From NCBI RefSeq assembly GCF_008180155.1, contig NZ_VSZS01000052.1, positions 1 through 64,000 of the forward strand: a stretch of 64,000 bases of DNA. The letters run 5' to 3'. Positions 46,339 to 55,710 of this stretch are shown in pieces. The DNA is from Neoaquamicrobium microcysteis. GTDB taxonomy: Bacteria > Pseudomonadota > Alphaproteobacteria > Rhizobiales > Rhizobiaceae. Each line of letters starts with the position of its first letter. The first letter of the stretch is position 1. Both the position numbers and the translations under genes were made by a program. The notes beneath the pieces are model-generated. The model ran no database searches and had not been told where the DNA came from. It worked only from the letters and a program-made list of their open reading frames with translations.

Positions 46339-48162
46339 ATGTCTGACCTTGCGATTGTTCTTCTTCTGCTCGTCTCCGCCATTGTTATGTTTGCTCTCGG
46401 GCGTCCACGGATGGACGCCGTTGCGCTTGTCATGATTGTCGCCCTGCCGCTCACAGGTGTGATCGATGTCGGGGATGCGCTGGCTGGTTTCGCCGACCCT
46501 AACATTGTTCTGATCGGTGCCTTATTCGTGGTGGGAGAGGCACTCGTACGAACTGGGATCGCGCAGCGCCTGGGTGACTGGCTGGTGCGCAAGGCGGGAC
46601 GAAGCGAGGCTCGCCTGATCGTGCTTCTGATGGTCGTGGTCGCCGGCATCGGTTCGTTCATGAGCTCGACGGGCGTGGTGGCGATCTTCATTCCGATCGT
46701 GTTGCGGATCGCGCGCAATGCATCCATTCCCGCAGGTCGTCTGATGATGCCCTTGTCGGTGGCCGCGCTGCTGAGCGGCATGATGACACTCGTCGCCACC
46801 GCTCCGAACCTCGTGGTCCACGGCGAACTCATGCGCAACGGCTTGGAAGGATTCGGCTTCTTCGCCTTTACGCCGTTCGGCCTGCCGCTGCTGGCACTTG
46901 CGATCCTTTACATGCTGGTAGCGAAGAAGTTCCTGGGACGGTCCGCAGCGCCATCCGATGTGCTGGAGCGCCCCACGCTCGGTCATTTCGTAACCGCTTA
47001 TGGGTTGGACGGGAGGGAACACAGGTTCTCCGTACGTCCAGGTTCGCCGCTCGTCGGCAATAGCCTGAGCGCGTTCGACCTGCGCGGCAGTGTAGGCATC
47101 AATATCATAGCGATCGAACGCGCCACCCGCTTCGGGAGACAACTCTTGCGGCCAAGAGCTGAGAGCCGGATCGAAGCTGGTGACGTGATGCTGATCGATG
47201 CAAAGTCACCAGAGCTGGATATGGACGAGGTGGCTGCACGGTACGGCCTCGACCGGCTTGCGCTCGGAAATATCTATTTCGGCGACCGCTCCCAGGAGAT
47301 TGGGCTTGCGGAACTGCTCGTGTCGCCGGACTCGCGCCTCGTTGGAAAGACAGTTGTCGACGCACGCCTGCGCAGCGCCACTGATCTTGTCGCAATCGGC
47401 ATTCGGCGTGGACGCGAAGCCATCGGTGGGCCGTTGACCGAGGTTGTCTTTCACGCCGGGGACCCGATACTGGTGATCGGTCCCTGGCGGGCAATCACGC
47501 GTGTGCCGCAGGGGCCAGAGAGACTGATCCTGCTCAACACGCCCGTGGAAATCGAGGATGTGGCGCCGGCCTCGCACCGCGCACCCCATGCGGCTCTCAT
47601 TTTGCTCGTGACCGTTGCCCTGATGGCTTCCGGGGTGGTTCCAAACGTCATCGCCGCCTTGCTTGGATGCCTTATGTTCGGCTTTTTTGGCTGCATCGAC
47701 ATGAATGCAGCCTATCGCTCGATCCACTGGCAGACGCTCATCTTGATCGTCGGGATGCTTCCTTTCTCGATTGCGCTCCAGCGGACGGGCGGCATCGATA
47801 TTGTTGCCGATTGGCTGCTGGCCATACTGGGGGGCTCCTCACCACGCGTGGTGCTGGCTACCCTGTTTGCCCTGACGGCGGTGCTTGGCCTGTTCATATC
47901 GAACACCGCTACAGCAGTGTTGATGGCGCCAGTCGCACTAGCACTCGCCGGTGCGCTCAATGTCTCGCCTTACCCGCTCGCCATGACGGTTGCGCTTGCT
48001 GCGTCCGCAGCCTTTATGACGCCGGTGTCCTCGCCCGTGAATACGTTGGTGGTGGGCCCCGGCAACTACCGCTTCTTTGATTTCGTCATGATCGGCGTTC
48101 CCTTTACGCTGGTCGCCCTGGCCGTCACGATCCTGCTCGTGCCTGTCCTGCTGCCATTCTAA
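46339..48162 (+). CDS. SLC13 family permease with RCK_C domains
   Basis: This 607-residue inner-membrane protein has N- and C-terminal blocks of membrane segments of the divalent anion/sodium symporter type (SSTGVVAIFIPIVLRIAR and SNTATAVLMAPVALALAGAL). Between them, at about residues 210-410, are two soluble TrkA_C/RCK_C domains (SVRPGSPLVGNSLSAFDLRG and SPDSRLVGKTVVDARLRS). Such proteins are often annotated as sulfate or dicarboxylate permeases; the substrate is not certain. The ATG at 46339 is chosen over a TTG two codons upstream. Confidence 0.87.
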   Translation: MSDLAIVLLLLVSAIVMFALGRPRMDAVALVMIVALPLTGVIDVGDALAGFADPNIVLIGALFVVGEALVRTGIAQRLGDWLVRKAGRSEARLIVLLMVVVAGIGSFMSSTGVVAIFIPIVLRIARNASIPAGRLMMPLSVAALLSGMMTLVATAPNLVVHGELMRNGLEGFGFFAFTPFGLPLLALAILYMLVAKKFLGRSAAPSDVLERPTLGHFVTAYGLDGREHRFSVRPGSPLVGNSLSAFDLRGSVGINIIAIERATRFGRQLLRPRAESRIEAGDVMLIDAKSPELDMDEVAARYGLDRLALGNIYFGDRSQEIGLAELLVSPDSRLVGKTVVDARLRSATDLVAIGIRRGREAIGGPLTEVVFHAGDPILVIGPWRAITRVPQGPERLILLNTPVEIEDVAPASHRAPHAALILLVTVALMASGVVPNVIAALLGCLMFGFFGCIDMNAAYRSIHWQTLILIVGMLPFSIALQRTGGIDIVADWLLAILGGSSPRVVLATLFALTAVLGLFISNTATAVLMAPVALALAGALNVSPYPLAMTVALAASAAFMTPVSSPVNTLVVGPGNYRFFDFVMIGVPFTLVALAVTILLVPVLLPF

Positions 48163-48403
48163 ATCAAGCGATTTGTAGAAGACATTGAGGAGGGCATGTT
48201 CCGTCCGCCGGGCATCGGAACATTGTCGCGAAGTCGGCTGCGCTGTACCGGCGCGCGGCCGGCCAACCAATCGAGGGCGGCAAGCGCCGTCGTCAGTTTG
48301 CGCAACTGAACAGTACGCCGGCCCGTGTTGTCGTCGCGAGCCGGAGCGGGAAAGCTTTTTGACCGGTTTGCGTGCGTTTGGCTAAGCAGCGGGAGTGAGC
48401 GGC

Positions 48404-48766
48404 TTAATCGCTGTTGTTCACCACGCTGGCAAGCAGGCGGAGTTTCTCCGAAAGCAGGCTTTCGGAGATTGGCTTGGGGACGACGCCCACCGCTACATCA
48501 CGATATTCCTCGGCTACTTGGCTCTGCCCGGTCACGAAAATGGACGGGACACCTCGTTCTTTGAGCCAGACCACCGCCTGCGGTCCCGTGTGTCCGTCGG
48601 CGAGATCGATATCGACGAGTGCACAATCCATCACCAGCGTATCAAACCGTTCGCGCAGCTCCTCAAAGCTGCTTGCTGTTCCGGCAAATACGTGGCCCCC
48701 ATCCTCGACTAACTGTTCAACATGCATCGCGATCAGAGGGTTGTCCTCAAGATAGAAAATGCGCAT
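48404..48766 (-). CDS. Single-domain response regulator
   Basis: This 120-residue protein is a lone receiver domain: MRIFYLEDNPLIAMHVEQLV, phosphoacceptor Asp in ALVDIDLADG, Thr in IFVTGQ and Lys in VVPKPIS. It has no output domain and likely relays phosphate. It is encoded 34 bases after the HWE kinase gene in the same orientation and is the probable partner of that kinase. Confidence 0.88.
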   Translation of the reverse strand: MRIFYLEDNPLIAMHVEQLVEDGGHVFAGTASSFEELRERFDTLVMDCALVDIDLADGHTGPQAVVWLKERGVPSIFVTGQSQVAEEYRDVAVGVVPKPISESLLSEKLRLLASVVNNSD

Positions 48767-48800
48767 CGGCTGCCCCCGGGCCTGAGTGGAAGAGTTTCCC

Positions 48801-49865
48801 TCAACTCCCGTGACTGTCAGAGGTTGCCGATAATGGGGAAAACAGTCCCCGTGCCTCGCATCGCAGGCCATCCCTCTCGAAAGAGATTTGAGGCGGTCGA
48901 CCAAACATACTCGTAAGCGCGGATCTCACATAGCGTGTTCCGTAGCCGATCCGCATTGGCTCCTCCACCGTCGGGCCCCCATATTCCTTCCAACGAATCC
49001 CAAGCTCCGGCGCCTGGGTTTTTGATACCTCCCACGTAAAGCGGACGCGACCCTCAGGCCGAGACATGGCACCGTACTTGATTGCATTGGTCGTCAGTTC
49101 GTGAAGGCAAAGCGCCATGGTGGTGCCGGCTTCACGATGCAGTGTTACCGGTGGACCCTGCGCGACTATCCTCTCGTCGTCGCCGACCATGTAGGGTTCG
49201 AAAGTCAGTGCTGCTATTTCAGCTATCGATACGGCGTCGTCTTCCGCATGAAAAACTGCGGAGTGAACCTTATCCAACGCTCCGAGCCGACCACGGAAAT
49301 CTCTCGCCAGCACTTCAACTGACGTAGCGCCGCGCCGCGTCATCTCGAAGATCGATGTGACACTGGCGAGAATGTTCTTCACGCGATGATTGAGTTCGCG
49401 GCGTAGCTCGATCTCGCGTGCGATGTGGTCACGCACTTCGCGCTGACGCAGTCTGACGAGCAAGGCGGATTGGACGCCGCTCACAAGCTCAACCGCGGTC
49501 ACAGGACGCTGGTAGAAGAGTAGCCTTGCCCGGGGCCAGACACGGCTCAGTTCGGCGCGCACCTGATCGGGACGTGACGCGCGGTCTAGAAGGACCACAA
49601 CGGGCATCTCGGCCCACGAAGGCTGGCGGTTCAAATGGTCTGCGACGGCTTCAATTGCTGCTGGCGTCAACGCCTCGTGAGTTCCAATCAGCACCCCTGG
49701 CGATGCCGCAAGCAATTCGGCGAGATTGTTGCCAGCAAGCCCGATTTCCACGTTGACCTGATGATCGCCAAGAAGCCGGGCAAGGTAATCGGCGTCTTTG
49801 CGATATGGCGCCAGGATCAGCACATGATCTAACGCCGAAGGGCTATTTTCGTCTGCGGGACTCAC
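48801..49865 (-). CDS. HWE-family histidine kinase with N-terminal receiver-like domain
   Basis: This 354-residue kinase has an N-terminal degenerate receiver-like region (residues 12-125, HVLILAPYRKDADYLARLLG to LFYQRPVTAVELVSGV), a phosphoacceptor His in RELNHRVKNI, and the HWE ATPase core with LHELTTNAIKYGAMS and RWKEYGGP. No membrane segment is seen, so it is cytoplasmic. The start is GTG and overlaps the KaiC-like gene by four bases (GTGA). Confidence 0.88.
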   Translation of the reverse strand: MSPADENSPSALDHVLILAPYRKDADYLARLLGDHQVNVEIGLAGNNLAELLAASPGVLIGTHEALTPAAIEAVADHLNRQPSWAEMPVVVLLDRASRPDQVRAELSRVWPRARLLFYQRPVTAVELVSGVQSALLVRLRQREVRDHIAREIELRRELNHRVKNILASVTSIFEMTRRGATSVEVLARDFRGRLGALDKVHSAVFHAEDDAVSIAEIAALTFEPYMVGDDERIVAQGPPVTLHREAGTTMALCLHELTTNAIKYGAMSRPEGRVRFTWEVSKTQAPELGIRWKEYGGPTVEEPMRIGYGTRYVRSALTSMFGRPPQISFERDGLRCEARGLFSPLSATSDSHGS

Positions 49866-51298
49866 GCTTCCGGCAGGGGGTTATAAGGCACGACGGTAAT
49901 GCCCGAGCTCTGGATGAACAGTTCGTGGACATCGAGATCATGGGGGCCGTGCCGCTTCTTGACGACCGTAATGTTGCGGCGAAGCCGGCCATCATGCTCG
50001 GTCAACCTGAGAAGTAGAACAGTGTCACCAAGGAAGCTGACGTCAACATCTATCCCAACGTTTTGCCCCAAAAGTCCATGTTGGGCAACAATCAACATCG
50101 TAAGAACTCCGGCGCGCGCAAGATACTTAAGAAGTGACTGGATGTCGCGAACAGCCTTGTCTCGATGGGGCAGGGAATTGAGATAGCCCGTGAAGCTGTC
50201 AATCACCACAACTCGTGTGTTGTCTTCGGTGACGATAGTCTGGACGATCTGCGCGAACTCCCCAGGCGAAATTTCATTAGGATTGAAATCCCGGATGATG
50301 AGTTGGCCGGAGTCGTAAAACGGGCGCAGGTTCATGCCCAGCCCCTCGGACCGCCTGAAAAAGGTCTCCAGCCTCTCCTCGAACAAGAATAACGCCACGC
50401 ATTCTCCACGTTCGAGCGCCGCAGTAGAGTAGAGTGACGCCATGGTCGATTTGCCGGTTCCGGACTGACCGATAACGAGCGTGATTGTCCCTGATTCCTG
50501 ACCGCCGCCGAACATCTCGTCGAGTGTATCGACGCCGGACTTGATCAATTCCGGCCTGTTATCTTCTGAAGCCGAGCCGGCTACGATGCGCGGGAATACG
50601 ACGACACCTTCCCCTTCACGTATCGCCATGTCATGATAACCATCCGCGATAGGCACCCCACGCATTTTGGAAACCTCGATGCGCCGACGCACGGCGCCAT
50701 AGTCCTCAAGCGACTTGTCGAACCGGATCACTCCATGGGCGATACCCTCAACCTCCTCGCCGTTGTTTCCTTCGCGGTCCTGCGTATCCAGCAAAAGAGC
50801 GACAACGTTGCGCTTGGCCAAAAACGCCTTGAATCCGATCAGTTCGCGACGAAAGCGCGGGGTGTCACCGGTTATTAGCCGGATCTCCAGAAGAGAGTCG
50901 TAGACCAGGCGGCTGGGTTTATGTTCATCGATAGCGCGCTCGATCGCTTGGCGGGTCTCGTCGAGACGCAACTCAGCCGTCTGGAAAATCGTCTGGTCCG
51001 CACCGCCGCTCACGGCGTCGGAGGCCGACAGTTCCTCAACCCGGATCCCTTCCATTGTCCATCCGTGCGATATGGCAATCGATTCAAGTTCTGCCGCGGT
51101 CTGGGACAGACTTACGTAGATGCAACGCTCACCCGCCTCGACGCCGGCACGCAGAAACTGCAGTGCCGCAGTCGTCTTGCCCGCGCCGGGAGCTCCCTGC
51201 AGCATGTATAGATTGGAGGGCGGCAGACCGCCACGGAGGATGTCGTCCAGTCCAGTGATCCCCGTTGAGATCGGCTTAGAAGTCTTACGCTTGGCCAT
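49862..51298 (-). CDS. KaiC-like dual ATPase
   Basis: This 478-residue protein has two KaiC/RecA-like ATPase domains. Domain 1 has Walker A GAPGAGKTT (about residue 35), and domain 2 has GQSGTGKST (about residue 265), each preceded by the family IxTGITGLDDILRGG-type motif. No KaiA or KaiB genes are nearby. It overlaps the HWE kinase start, so it likely regulates or is read out by that kinase rather than running a clock. The start at 51298 has GGGAG upstream. Confidence 0.88.
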   Translation of the reverse strand: MAKRKTSKPISTGITGLDDILRGGLPPSNLYMLQGAPGAGKTTAALQFLRAGVEAGERCIYVSLSQTAAELESIAISHGWTMEGIRVEELSASDAVSGGADQTIFQTAELRLDETRQAIERAIDEHKPSRLVYDSLLEIRLITGDTPRFRRELIGFKAFLAKRNVVALLLDTQDREGNNGEEVEGIAHGVIRFDKSLEDYGAVRRRIEVSKMRGVPIADGYHDMAIREGEGVVVFPRIVAGSASEDNRPELIKSGVDTLDEMFGGGQESGTITLVIGQSGTGKSTMASLYSTAALERGECVALFLFEERLETFFRRSEGLGMNLRPFYDSGQLIIRDFNPNEISPGEFAQIVQTIVTEDNTRVVVIDSFTGYLNSLPHRDKAVRDIQSLLKYLARAGVLTMLIVAQHGLLGQNVGIDVDVSFLGDTVLLLRLTEHDGRLRRNITVVKKRHGPHDLDVHELFIQSSGITVVPYNPLPEA

Positions 51299-51449
51299 TT
51301 TGGCTCCCGTGCGATGTCCCACCTCTGCGCTAGCACGTTTCACACGGTTCTGGCAGCCAATTCGGCGAGATGAGCTGCGGCCAAGGAAACGGCACAGCGC
51401 CAGATTCTGAGGTTGACGTGGTGTGCAATCACAGGGGATCGGCTACCAG

Positions 51450-51600
51450 CCAAAAAAGGCCAGGCACAGATGCGCCTGGTCAGAGTTTGAAGGCAAAGCC
51501 TTCGTGAGGGGAACAGGCGCTGAATGGGAGAACAACGCACTGCACGCCGCCATATGGTGCAGGGTGACGCAGCGGCAATGGGAGGAACAAGAAACAATCG
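51450..51600 (-). ncRNA. Candidate small RNA with anti-Shine-Dalgarno motifs
   Basis: Read on the minus strand, the region has CU-rich TCCTCCC (51580-51586), a hairpin with CTGCAC/GTGCAG arms (51540-51562), further CU-rich TTCTCCCA (about 51523-51530) and TTCCCCT (51507-51513), a hairpin GAAGGC-AAA-GCCTTC on the plus-strand view (51489-51503), and a terminator CCAGGC-N8-GCCTGG followed by six T residues (51452-51479). No minus-strand gene lies upstream to need this terminator, which suggests an independent small RNA. The 5' end is not defined. Confidence 0.45.
51452..51479 (-). terminator. Intrinsic terminator on the minus strand
   Basis: Perfect six-base arms CCAGGC (51460-51465) and GCCTGG (51474-51479) enclose an eight-base loop and, read on the minus strand, are followed by CC and then six T residues (51452-51457). 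It points toward kaiC-like DNA and would end a transcript coming from about 51600. Confidence 0.65.
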
Positions 51601-51794
51601 GCTCGTCGATTTGTGCCATCGCGGCGTTCAGCCCAGGGGGTGCCCCCATGCCGCGGTCGGGCTTGGTCAACGCGCGTTCTCCCCCTCGACGGATCCGAAG
51701 TCTCGGCGGAAACACCGCCATCCAATGGAAAAGCGTGGGTGATTGCCCCTTCTTCGCCACCGAACTTGAAGTTCCAAGTTCTTGGGCTCAAAAG

Positions 51795-53417
51795 ATGATG
51801 TCGGACTTCGCACTTGCGCCTTCAGTCCGATTGTCACCGCCGCGAGGCATCCAGGACGAAAGGGCAGCGGTGTCTATCTGGTCTGGTTTACGGCTGCGAA
51901 TGAGAGGGAGCCTGTCGGCAGCATTCGCTGCGCTTTGGCTTGCGCTCATCACGCTTTTGGCGCTGGTCGTCGTGGCGGCCCTCCTTGTTATCCAGAACTA
52001 CAGGGGGGTTGTCGAAGCGGGCGAGGCCCGCGCTATGTCGGCAGCCCAGGTTGTGGCCGCGCATATCGAATGGATGATGGAAGCCAGCGACCAAGCTTTG
52101 CAACGCATTGAGGAAGCAGTTGGTGCGGGTCCGGTGGTGCAGTCTGCCGGGGCCATAGCAGACATTCGCCAAGCTGTCGGAAACCTCCCGGCTGGTTTTC
52201 AGTATTCGGTTTACGACGAAACGGGAAGATTGCGGTTTTCCAGCATACCCGAGGCAGTGGGGGTCGAGGTTTCGGACCGCGAGTATTTCAAGAGGCTGGC
52301 AAACGGCGAGACATTGGTCATTTCCCCTCAACTCGAGGAGCGGCTCAGCGGCGAGCAAGTCTTCGTCGTGGCACGACGGATCGCCAGAGGTGACACGTTT
52401 CTAGGTGCCGCCAGCATCGCCATCCCGACCAAAGCCATGGACGAATTTTGGGCCCTTCTGGAATTGGGTCCTTTGTCCACCGTCTCGATAGTCCGCAATG
52501 ACGGGTGGGTGGTGGCGCGCCACCCTCAACTCGAACACACCATGGATCTGAGCCAGAGTCAGCTGTTCCAAGTTCATCTGGGCGATGCGACAAGCGGTGT
52601 CTACTCCAGTTCCGCGTCACCAGCGGACGGTATTTCGCGCATCGTCGGCTTCCGTGTGGTCCAGTCGTGGCCTCTTGTCGCGACCGCAGGCGTAGAGCGC
52701 GGAGAGGCGTTGGCAGCCTTCTGGACGAGCCTGCGGGCAGGGCTGACCATCGGAGTTCCGTTGATCGGTCTTCTCCTGGCTGGAGCAATCTGGATCTTCA
52801 GCCTGCTTCGGGCCGATTCGGAACGACGTCTGGCTCTTGAGCAGGCCCTCAACCGTAACAGTTTTCTACTCAGGGAAATCCATCACAGAGTGAAGAACAA
52901 CCTGCAGGCCGTAGCCGCTCTTGTGAGCATGCAGCCCCTTTCCAAGGAGAGTAAGGAGGATATGGCCAGGCGTATCTCGGCAATGGTGGCTGTCCATGAG
53001 CAGATTTATGAGGCCGATCAATTTGATCGGCTGAATATGGCGCCTTACGCGGAGCGCCTGGTCAGCGATGTCGCGGCAGGCTTCGACGACACTGTCGCAA
53101 TCAAGGTCCAAGCCGAAGCGCTGCTCGTTGAACCGGACCAGGCACTTTCTCTAGGGCTGATACTCAACGAGGCGATTACCAACGCCTTCAAATATGCCTT
53201 CGCGCATAGACAAGATGGCAAATTGAGCGTCATGCTGAAGAAGGAGGGTTCGGTTGGGCAGTTGATCGTCGCGGACAACGGTCCGGGCTTTGATGCCAAT
53301 GCCCGCAAGGGGATGGGAAGCAGGCTGATCCGAGGCCTTGCAAGTCAGCTCGACGGGGACGTGCGTGTGGAAGCCGACAGCGGTACCAAGATTACCGTCA
53401 CGTTTCCCCTCTCCTGA
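51795..53417 (+). CDS. Membrane sensor histidine kinase (Cache/PDC sensor, HisKA_2 family)
   Basis: This about 540-residue kinase has a membrane segment after a short N-terminus (around residues 42-62), a periplasmic PDC/Cache-type sensor domain (about 75-275, with YFKRLANGETLVISPQLEER and ARRIARGDTFLGAASIAI), a second membrane segment, and a HisKA_2/HATPase core. The phosphoacceptor His is in REIHHRVKNNLQAVAALVSM, and the N box is NEAITNAFKYAF. The start is uncertain: ATG at 51795 or GTG at 51870. Confidence 0.83.
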   Translation: MMSDFALAPSVRLSPPRGIQDERAAVSIWSGLRLRMRGSLSAAFAALWLALITLLALVVVAALLVIQNYRGVVEAGEARAMSAAQVVAAHIEWMMEASDQALQRIEEAVGAGPVVQSAGAIADIRQAVGNLPAGFQYSVYDETGRLRFSSIPEAVGVEVSDREYFKRLANGETLVISPQLEERLSGEQVFVVARRIARGDTFLGAASIAIPTKAMDEFWALLELGPLSTVSIVRNDGWVVARHPQLEHTMDLSQSQLFQVHLGDATSGVYSSSASPADGISRIVGFRVVQSWPLVATAGVERGEALAAFWTSLRAGLTIGVPLIGLLLAGAIWIFSLLRADSERRLALEQALNRNSFLLREIHHRVKNNLQAVAALVSMQPLSKESKEDMARRISAMVAVHEQIYEADQFDRLNMAPYAERLVSDVAAGFDDTVAIKVQAEALLVEPDQALSLGLILNEAITNAFKYAFAHRQDGKLSVMLKKEGSVGQLIVADNGPGFDANARKGMGSRLIRGLASQLDGDVRVEADSGTKITVTFPLS

Positions 53418-53478
53418 CGCCAAGAGCACTCACCTCGACGCCTAGGCACAGCGGGCGACTACCAGAGCGACCTGCCGC

Positions 53479-55710
53479 CTAGGTTGGCATTCCTCCAACT
53501 TTTGCCGACGTTGGGGTCCGGTCAGCGCCAAAAAAACGTTCCTCTAGCGCAGCCGCTTCGCAAGGCTTGCCCAGCAGGAAACCCTGCAGTTCATCGCATC
53601 CTATCTTCCCGAGTATGCGGCTTTGCTCCTCGGTCTCGACACCTTCGGCGGTTGTCTTGAGCCCCGTTGCTTTCGCCAGGTGGATGATGGCTCGAACGAT
53701 CGCTTCATCGCCGTTGTCGGTTCCAAAACCATGAATGAAGCTGCGATCGATCTTGATCCGGTCGACATCGAGTTGCTGAAGCCGACCCAGGGAAGAAAAG
53801 CCGGTGCCAAAGTCATCGAGAGCGAAATGGACGCCCATCTCTCGCAATGCAGCAATGTTCGCCTGACAGTGTCCGTCCGTATCCGACATTGCTGTCTCGG
53901 TTACCTCCAGCTCAAGTCGGCCAGGGCTGAACCCCGTGGACATCAGGATGTTGGCCACACGCATCGCGTAAGCGGGACTTTTCAATTCGGCTGCCGACAC
54001 GTTCACCGCAAGCGTGCGTATCGGCCACTCCTTGGCGGTAGAGCAGGCTTGGCGAAGCACGAACTCCCCCAGAGCCTCTATCAGACCCGACTCTTCGGCC
54101 AAGGGAATAAAGGCATCCGGCCCTACGCGTCCCCGGGTAGGATGGTTCCAGCGCAACAGGGATTCAACCCCGACCAGAGTCCGACCCTTCGCTTCGAACA
54201 ATGGCTGGTAGTGGACTTCGAACTGGCCCGGCTGGTCCAGCGCGCTGCGAAGGTCACGTTCCAATGCACGGCGTTCGACGATTAGCGCCTCCATGTCGTC
54301 TTTAAAGATGGCATACCCGCTGCGCCCATTGGCCTTCGCCGCGTAAAGCGCGATATCGGCCTTGCGGGACAGATCATTGGCGCTGACCCCATCGCGAGGA
54401 CATAGTGCCACGCCGATGCTGACACCGACAAAGACTTGCGTGCCAGCCAATTCGAAGGGATGGCGGGCGCTTTCTACAACTCTGAGGCAGAGCTGATCGA
54501 TTTCCTGTTGGTCTTCGAGCCCCTCCACGACAATAACGAACTCATCACCGCCAAGTCTGGCCACCATGTCTGTCGGTCGAGCGCAGGCCAACAGTCGCTC
54601 CGAAAACTCGCGCAGCAAAGTATCCCCTGCCGCGTGGCCCAGCGTGTCGTTGACTTCCTTGAACCGATCAAGATCCAGATAGAGCAGGGCAAGTGTACTC
54701 CCTCCAGCGGAGACCGTTTCCAGGGCTTGCGCCATGCGGTGCTCGAACTGTCGCCGGTTCGGTAGCCCCGTCAGCACGTCATGTGAGGCAAGGTGCTGAA
54801 TTTCTGCCTGCGTGCGCGTCAGTGCCAGCGACCGGCGTCGCAAAACAAGGATCAGGCCTGCCAACGCGGTCATGCCTGCGAGAAACAAGCTTATCAGGAC
54901 AGGCCAAACATGAGCATAGACAATCGAGCCGGGCCGGAACGGCGTCCACACAAAGTACCCCAAGACCGTCCGCCCAGCGGTGCGAAGGGGGCTTGAGACT
55001 TCGTCGGGCCCCGTCTCGGCAGACCAATCAAAGCGTAGACCGTCCAGCAGATAGTTGTGCTGCAATTCCTCAACGAGGCTGTCATCGAGATAGCGCATCG
55101 CCAGATGAAGGTGCTCTTGACCTGGAACCTGCTCGATATCGCCGCTGTCTGACACGATCGGCTTGACGCTGAGAATTGCAGGCCTGCCATTTATCTCCAC
55201 AAGGTCGGAAGCCCCAATTGTCATAACCCTGTCTGACACGCCGGTCTCATCGCCAGCGCGCAGTCGGCTTCTGAGACCGGCGGCAAGAGGAGCGGCCTGC
55301 TCCCAGATATCTGCCAGCCGTTGGGGAGAGGCGACCGTTCCACCAACGGACGCGTATATGGGGCTGTCGTCCCCGCCGATGATATAGGCCGCGTCATGCC
55401 CAAAATAGCTGTTCATCCAGCTTCCAAGATTGACGTCCACCCAATCCAAATCTCGTGCACTTACACCGTTTACAGCGTCATCCCAGACCGTCACGCTTTC
55501 CTGCTGGAGAGCGACATTTGCCTGTAGCTGCGAGACCACCAGCGCGGCCAGTGCCTCTTGACGCTGGATAGTCAGGCGATCCGCTTCGGCGGTCGACCAG
55601 TAAAGAAGCCCTCCGGCGAACGCGTTAAGGAGAACAGCCAGAACGAAAAAGGGGATGACGGTCCGCAAGATGAACCGCCGGGGATCGGGATGGTCGAGGC
55701 TCGGAAACAT
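53479..55710 (-). CDS. CHASE4-GGDEF-EAL protein (cyclic-di-GMP turnover)
   Basis: This 743-residue membrane protein has an N-terminal membrane segment (about residues 14-36), a periplasmic CHASE4-type sensor (ESVTVWDDAVNGVSARDLDW), and a second membrane segment near residue 275. A GGDEF domain with RLGGDEFVIV and an EAL domain follow. The EAL motif reads ESL (VESLLRW), but the metal-binding Glu and the ALDDFGTGFSS and AEGVET blocks are kept, so phosphodiesterase activity is possible. Confidence 0.9.
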   Translation of the reverse strand: MFPSLDHPDPRRFILRTVIPFFVLAVLLNAFAGGLLYWSTAEADRLTIQRQEALAALVVSQLQANVALQQESVTVWDDAVNGVSARDLDWVDVNLGSWMNSYFGHDAAYIIGGDDSPIYASVGGTVASPQRLADIWEQAAPLAAGLRSRLRAGDETGVSDRVMTIGASDLVEINGRPAILSVKPIVSDSGDIEQVPGQEHLHLAMRYLDDSLVEELQHNYLLDGLRFDWSAETGPDEVSSPLRTAGRTVLGYFVWTPFRPGSIVYAHVWPVLISLFLAGMTALAGLILVLRRRSLALTRTQAEIQHLASHDVLTGLPNRRQFEHRMAQALETVSAGGSTLALLYLDLDRFKEVNDTLGHAAGDTLLREFSERLLACARPTDMVARLGGDEFVIVVEGLEDQQEIDQLCLRVVESARHPFELAGTQVFVGVSIGVALCPRDGVSANDLSRKADIALYAAKANGRSGYAIFKDDMEALIVERRALERDLRSALDQPGQFEVHYQPLFEAKGRTLVGVESLLRWNHPTRGRVGPDAFIPLAEESGLIEALGEFVLRQACSTAKEWPIRTLAVNVSAAELKSPAYAMRVANILMSTGFSPGRLELEVTETAMSDTDGHCQANIAALREMGVHFALDDFGTGFSSLGRLQQLDVDRIKIDRSFIHGFGTDNGDEAIVRAIIHLAKATGLKTTAEGVETEEQSRILGKIGCDELQGFLLGKPCEAAALEERFFGADRTPTSAKVGGMPT

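Larger units (their letters stand above)
51299..51794. other. Divergent intergenic region with tandem hairpins
   Basis: This 496-base stretch lies between the kaiC-like gene and the Cache kinase gene. Its kaiC-side part (51299-51445) should hold that gene's promoter. From 51450 to 51600 the minus strand carries three hairpins and a T tract, described as a candidate small RNA. No gene was recognised. Confidence 0.55.

Noticed and set aside
49862-51298. Circadian clock locus
   Set aside because: Although a KaiC homologue is present, there are no kaiA or kaiB genes nearby, so a clock is not supported.
51443-51791. Two overlapping minus-strand frames of about 103-105 codons
   Set aside because: They have no family similarity or good ribosome binding sites, and both cover the hairpins and terminator that fit an sRNA better than a protein.
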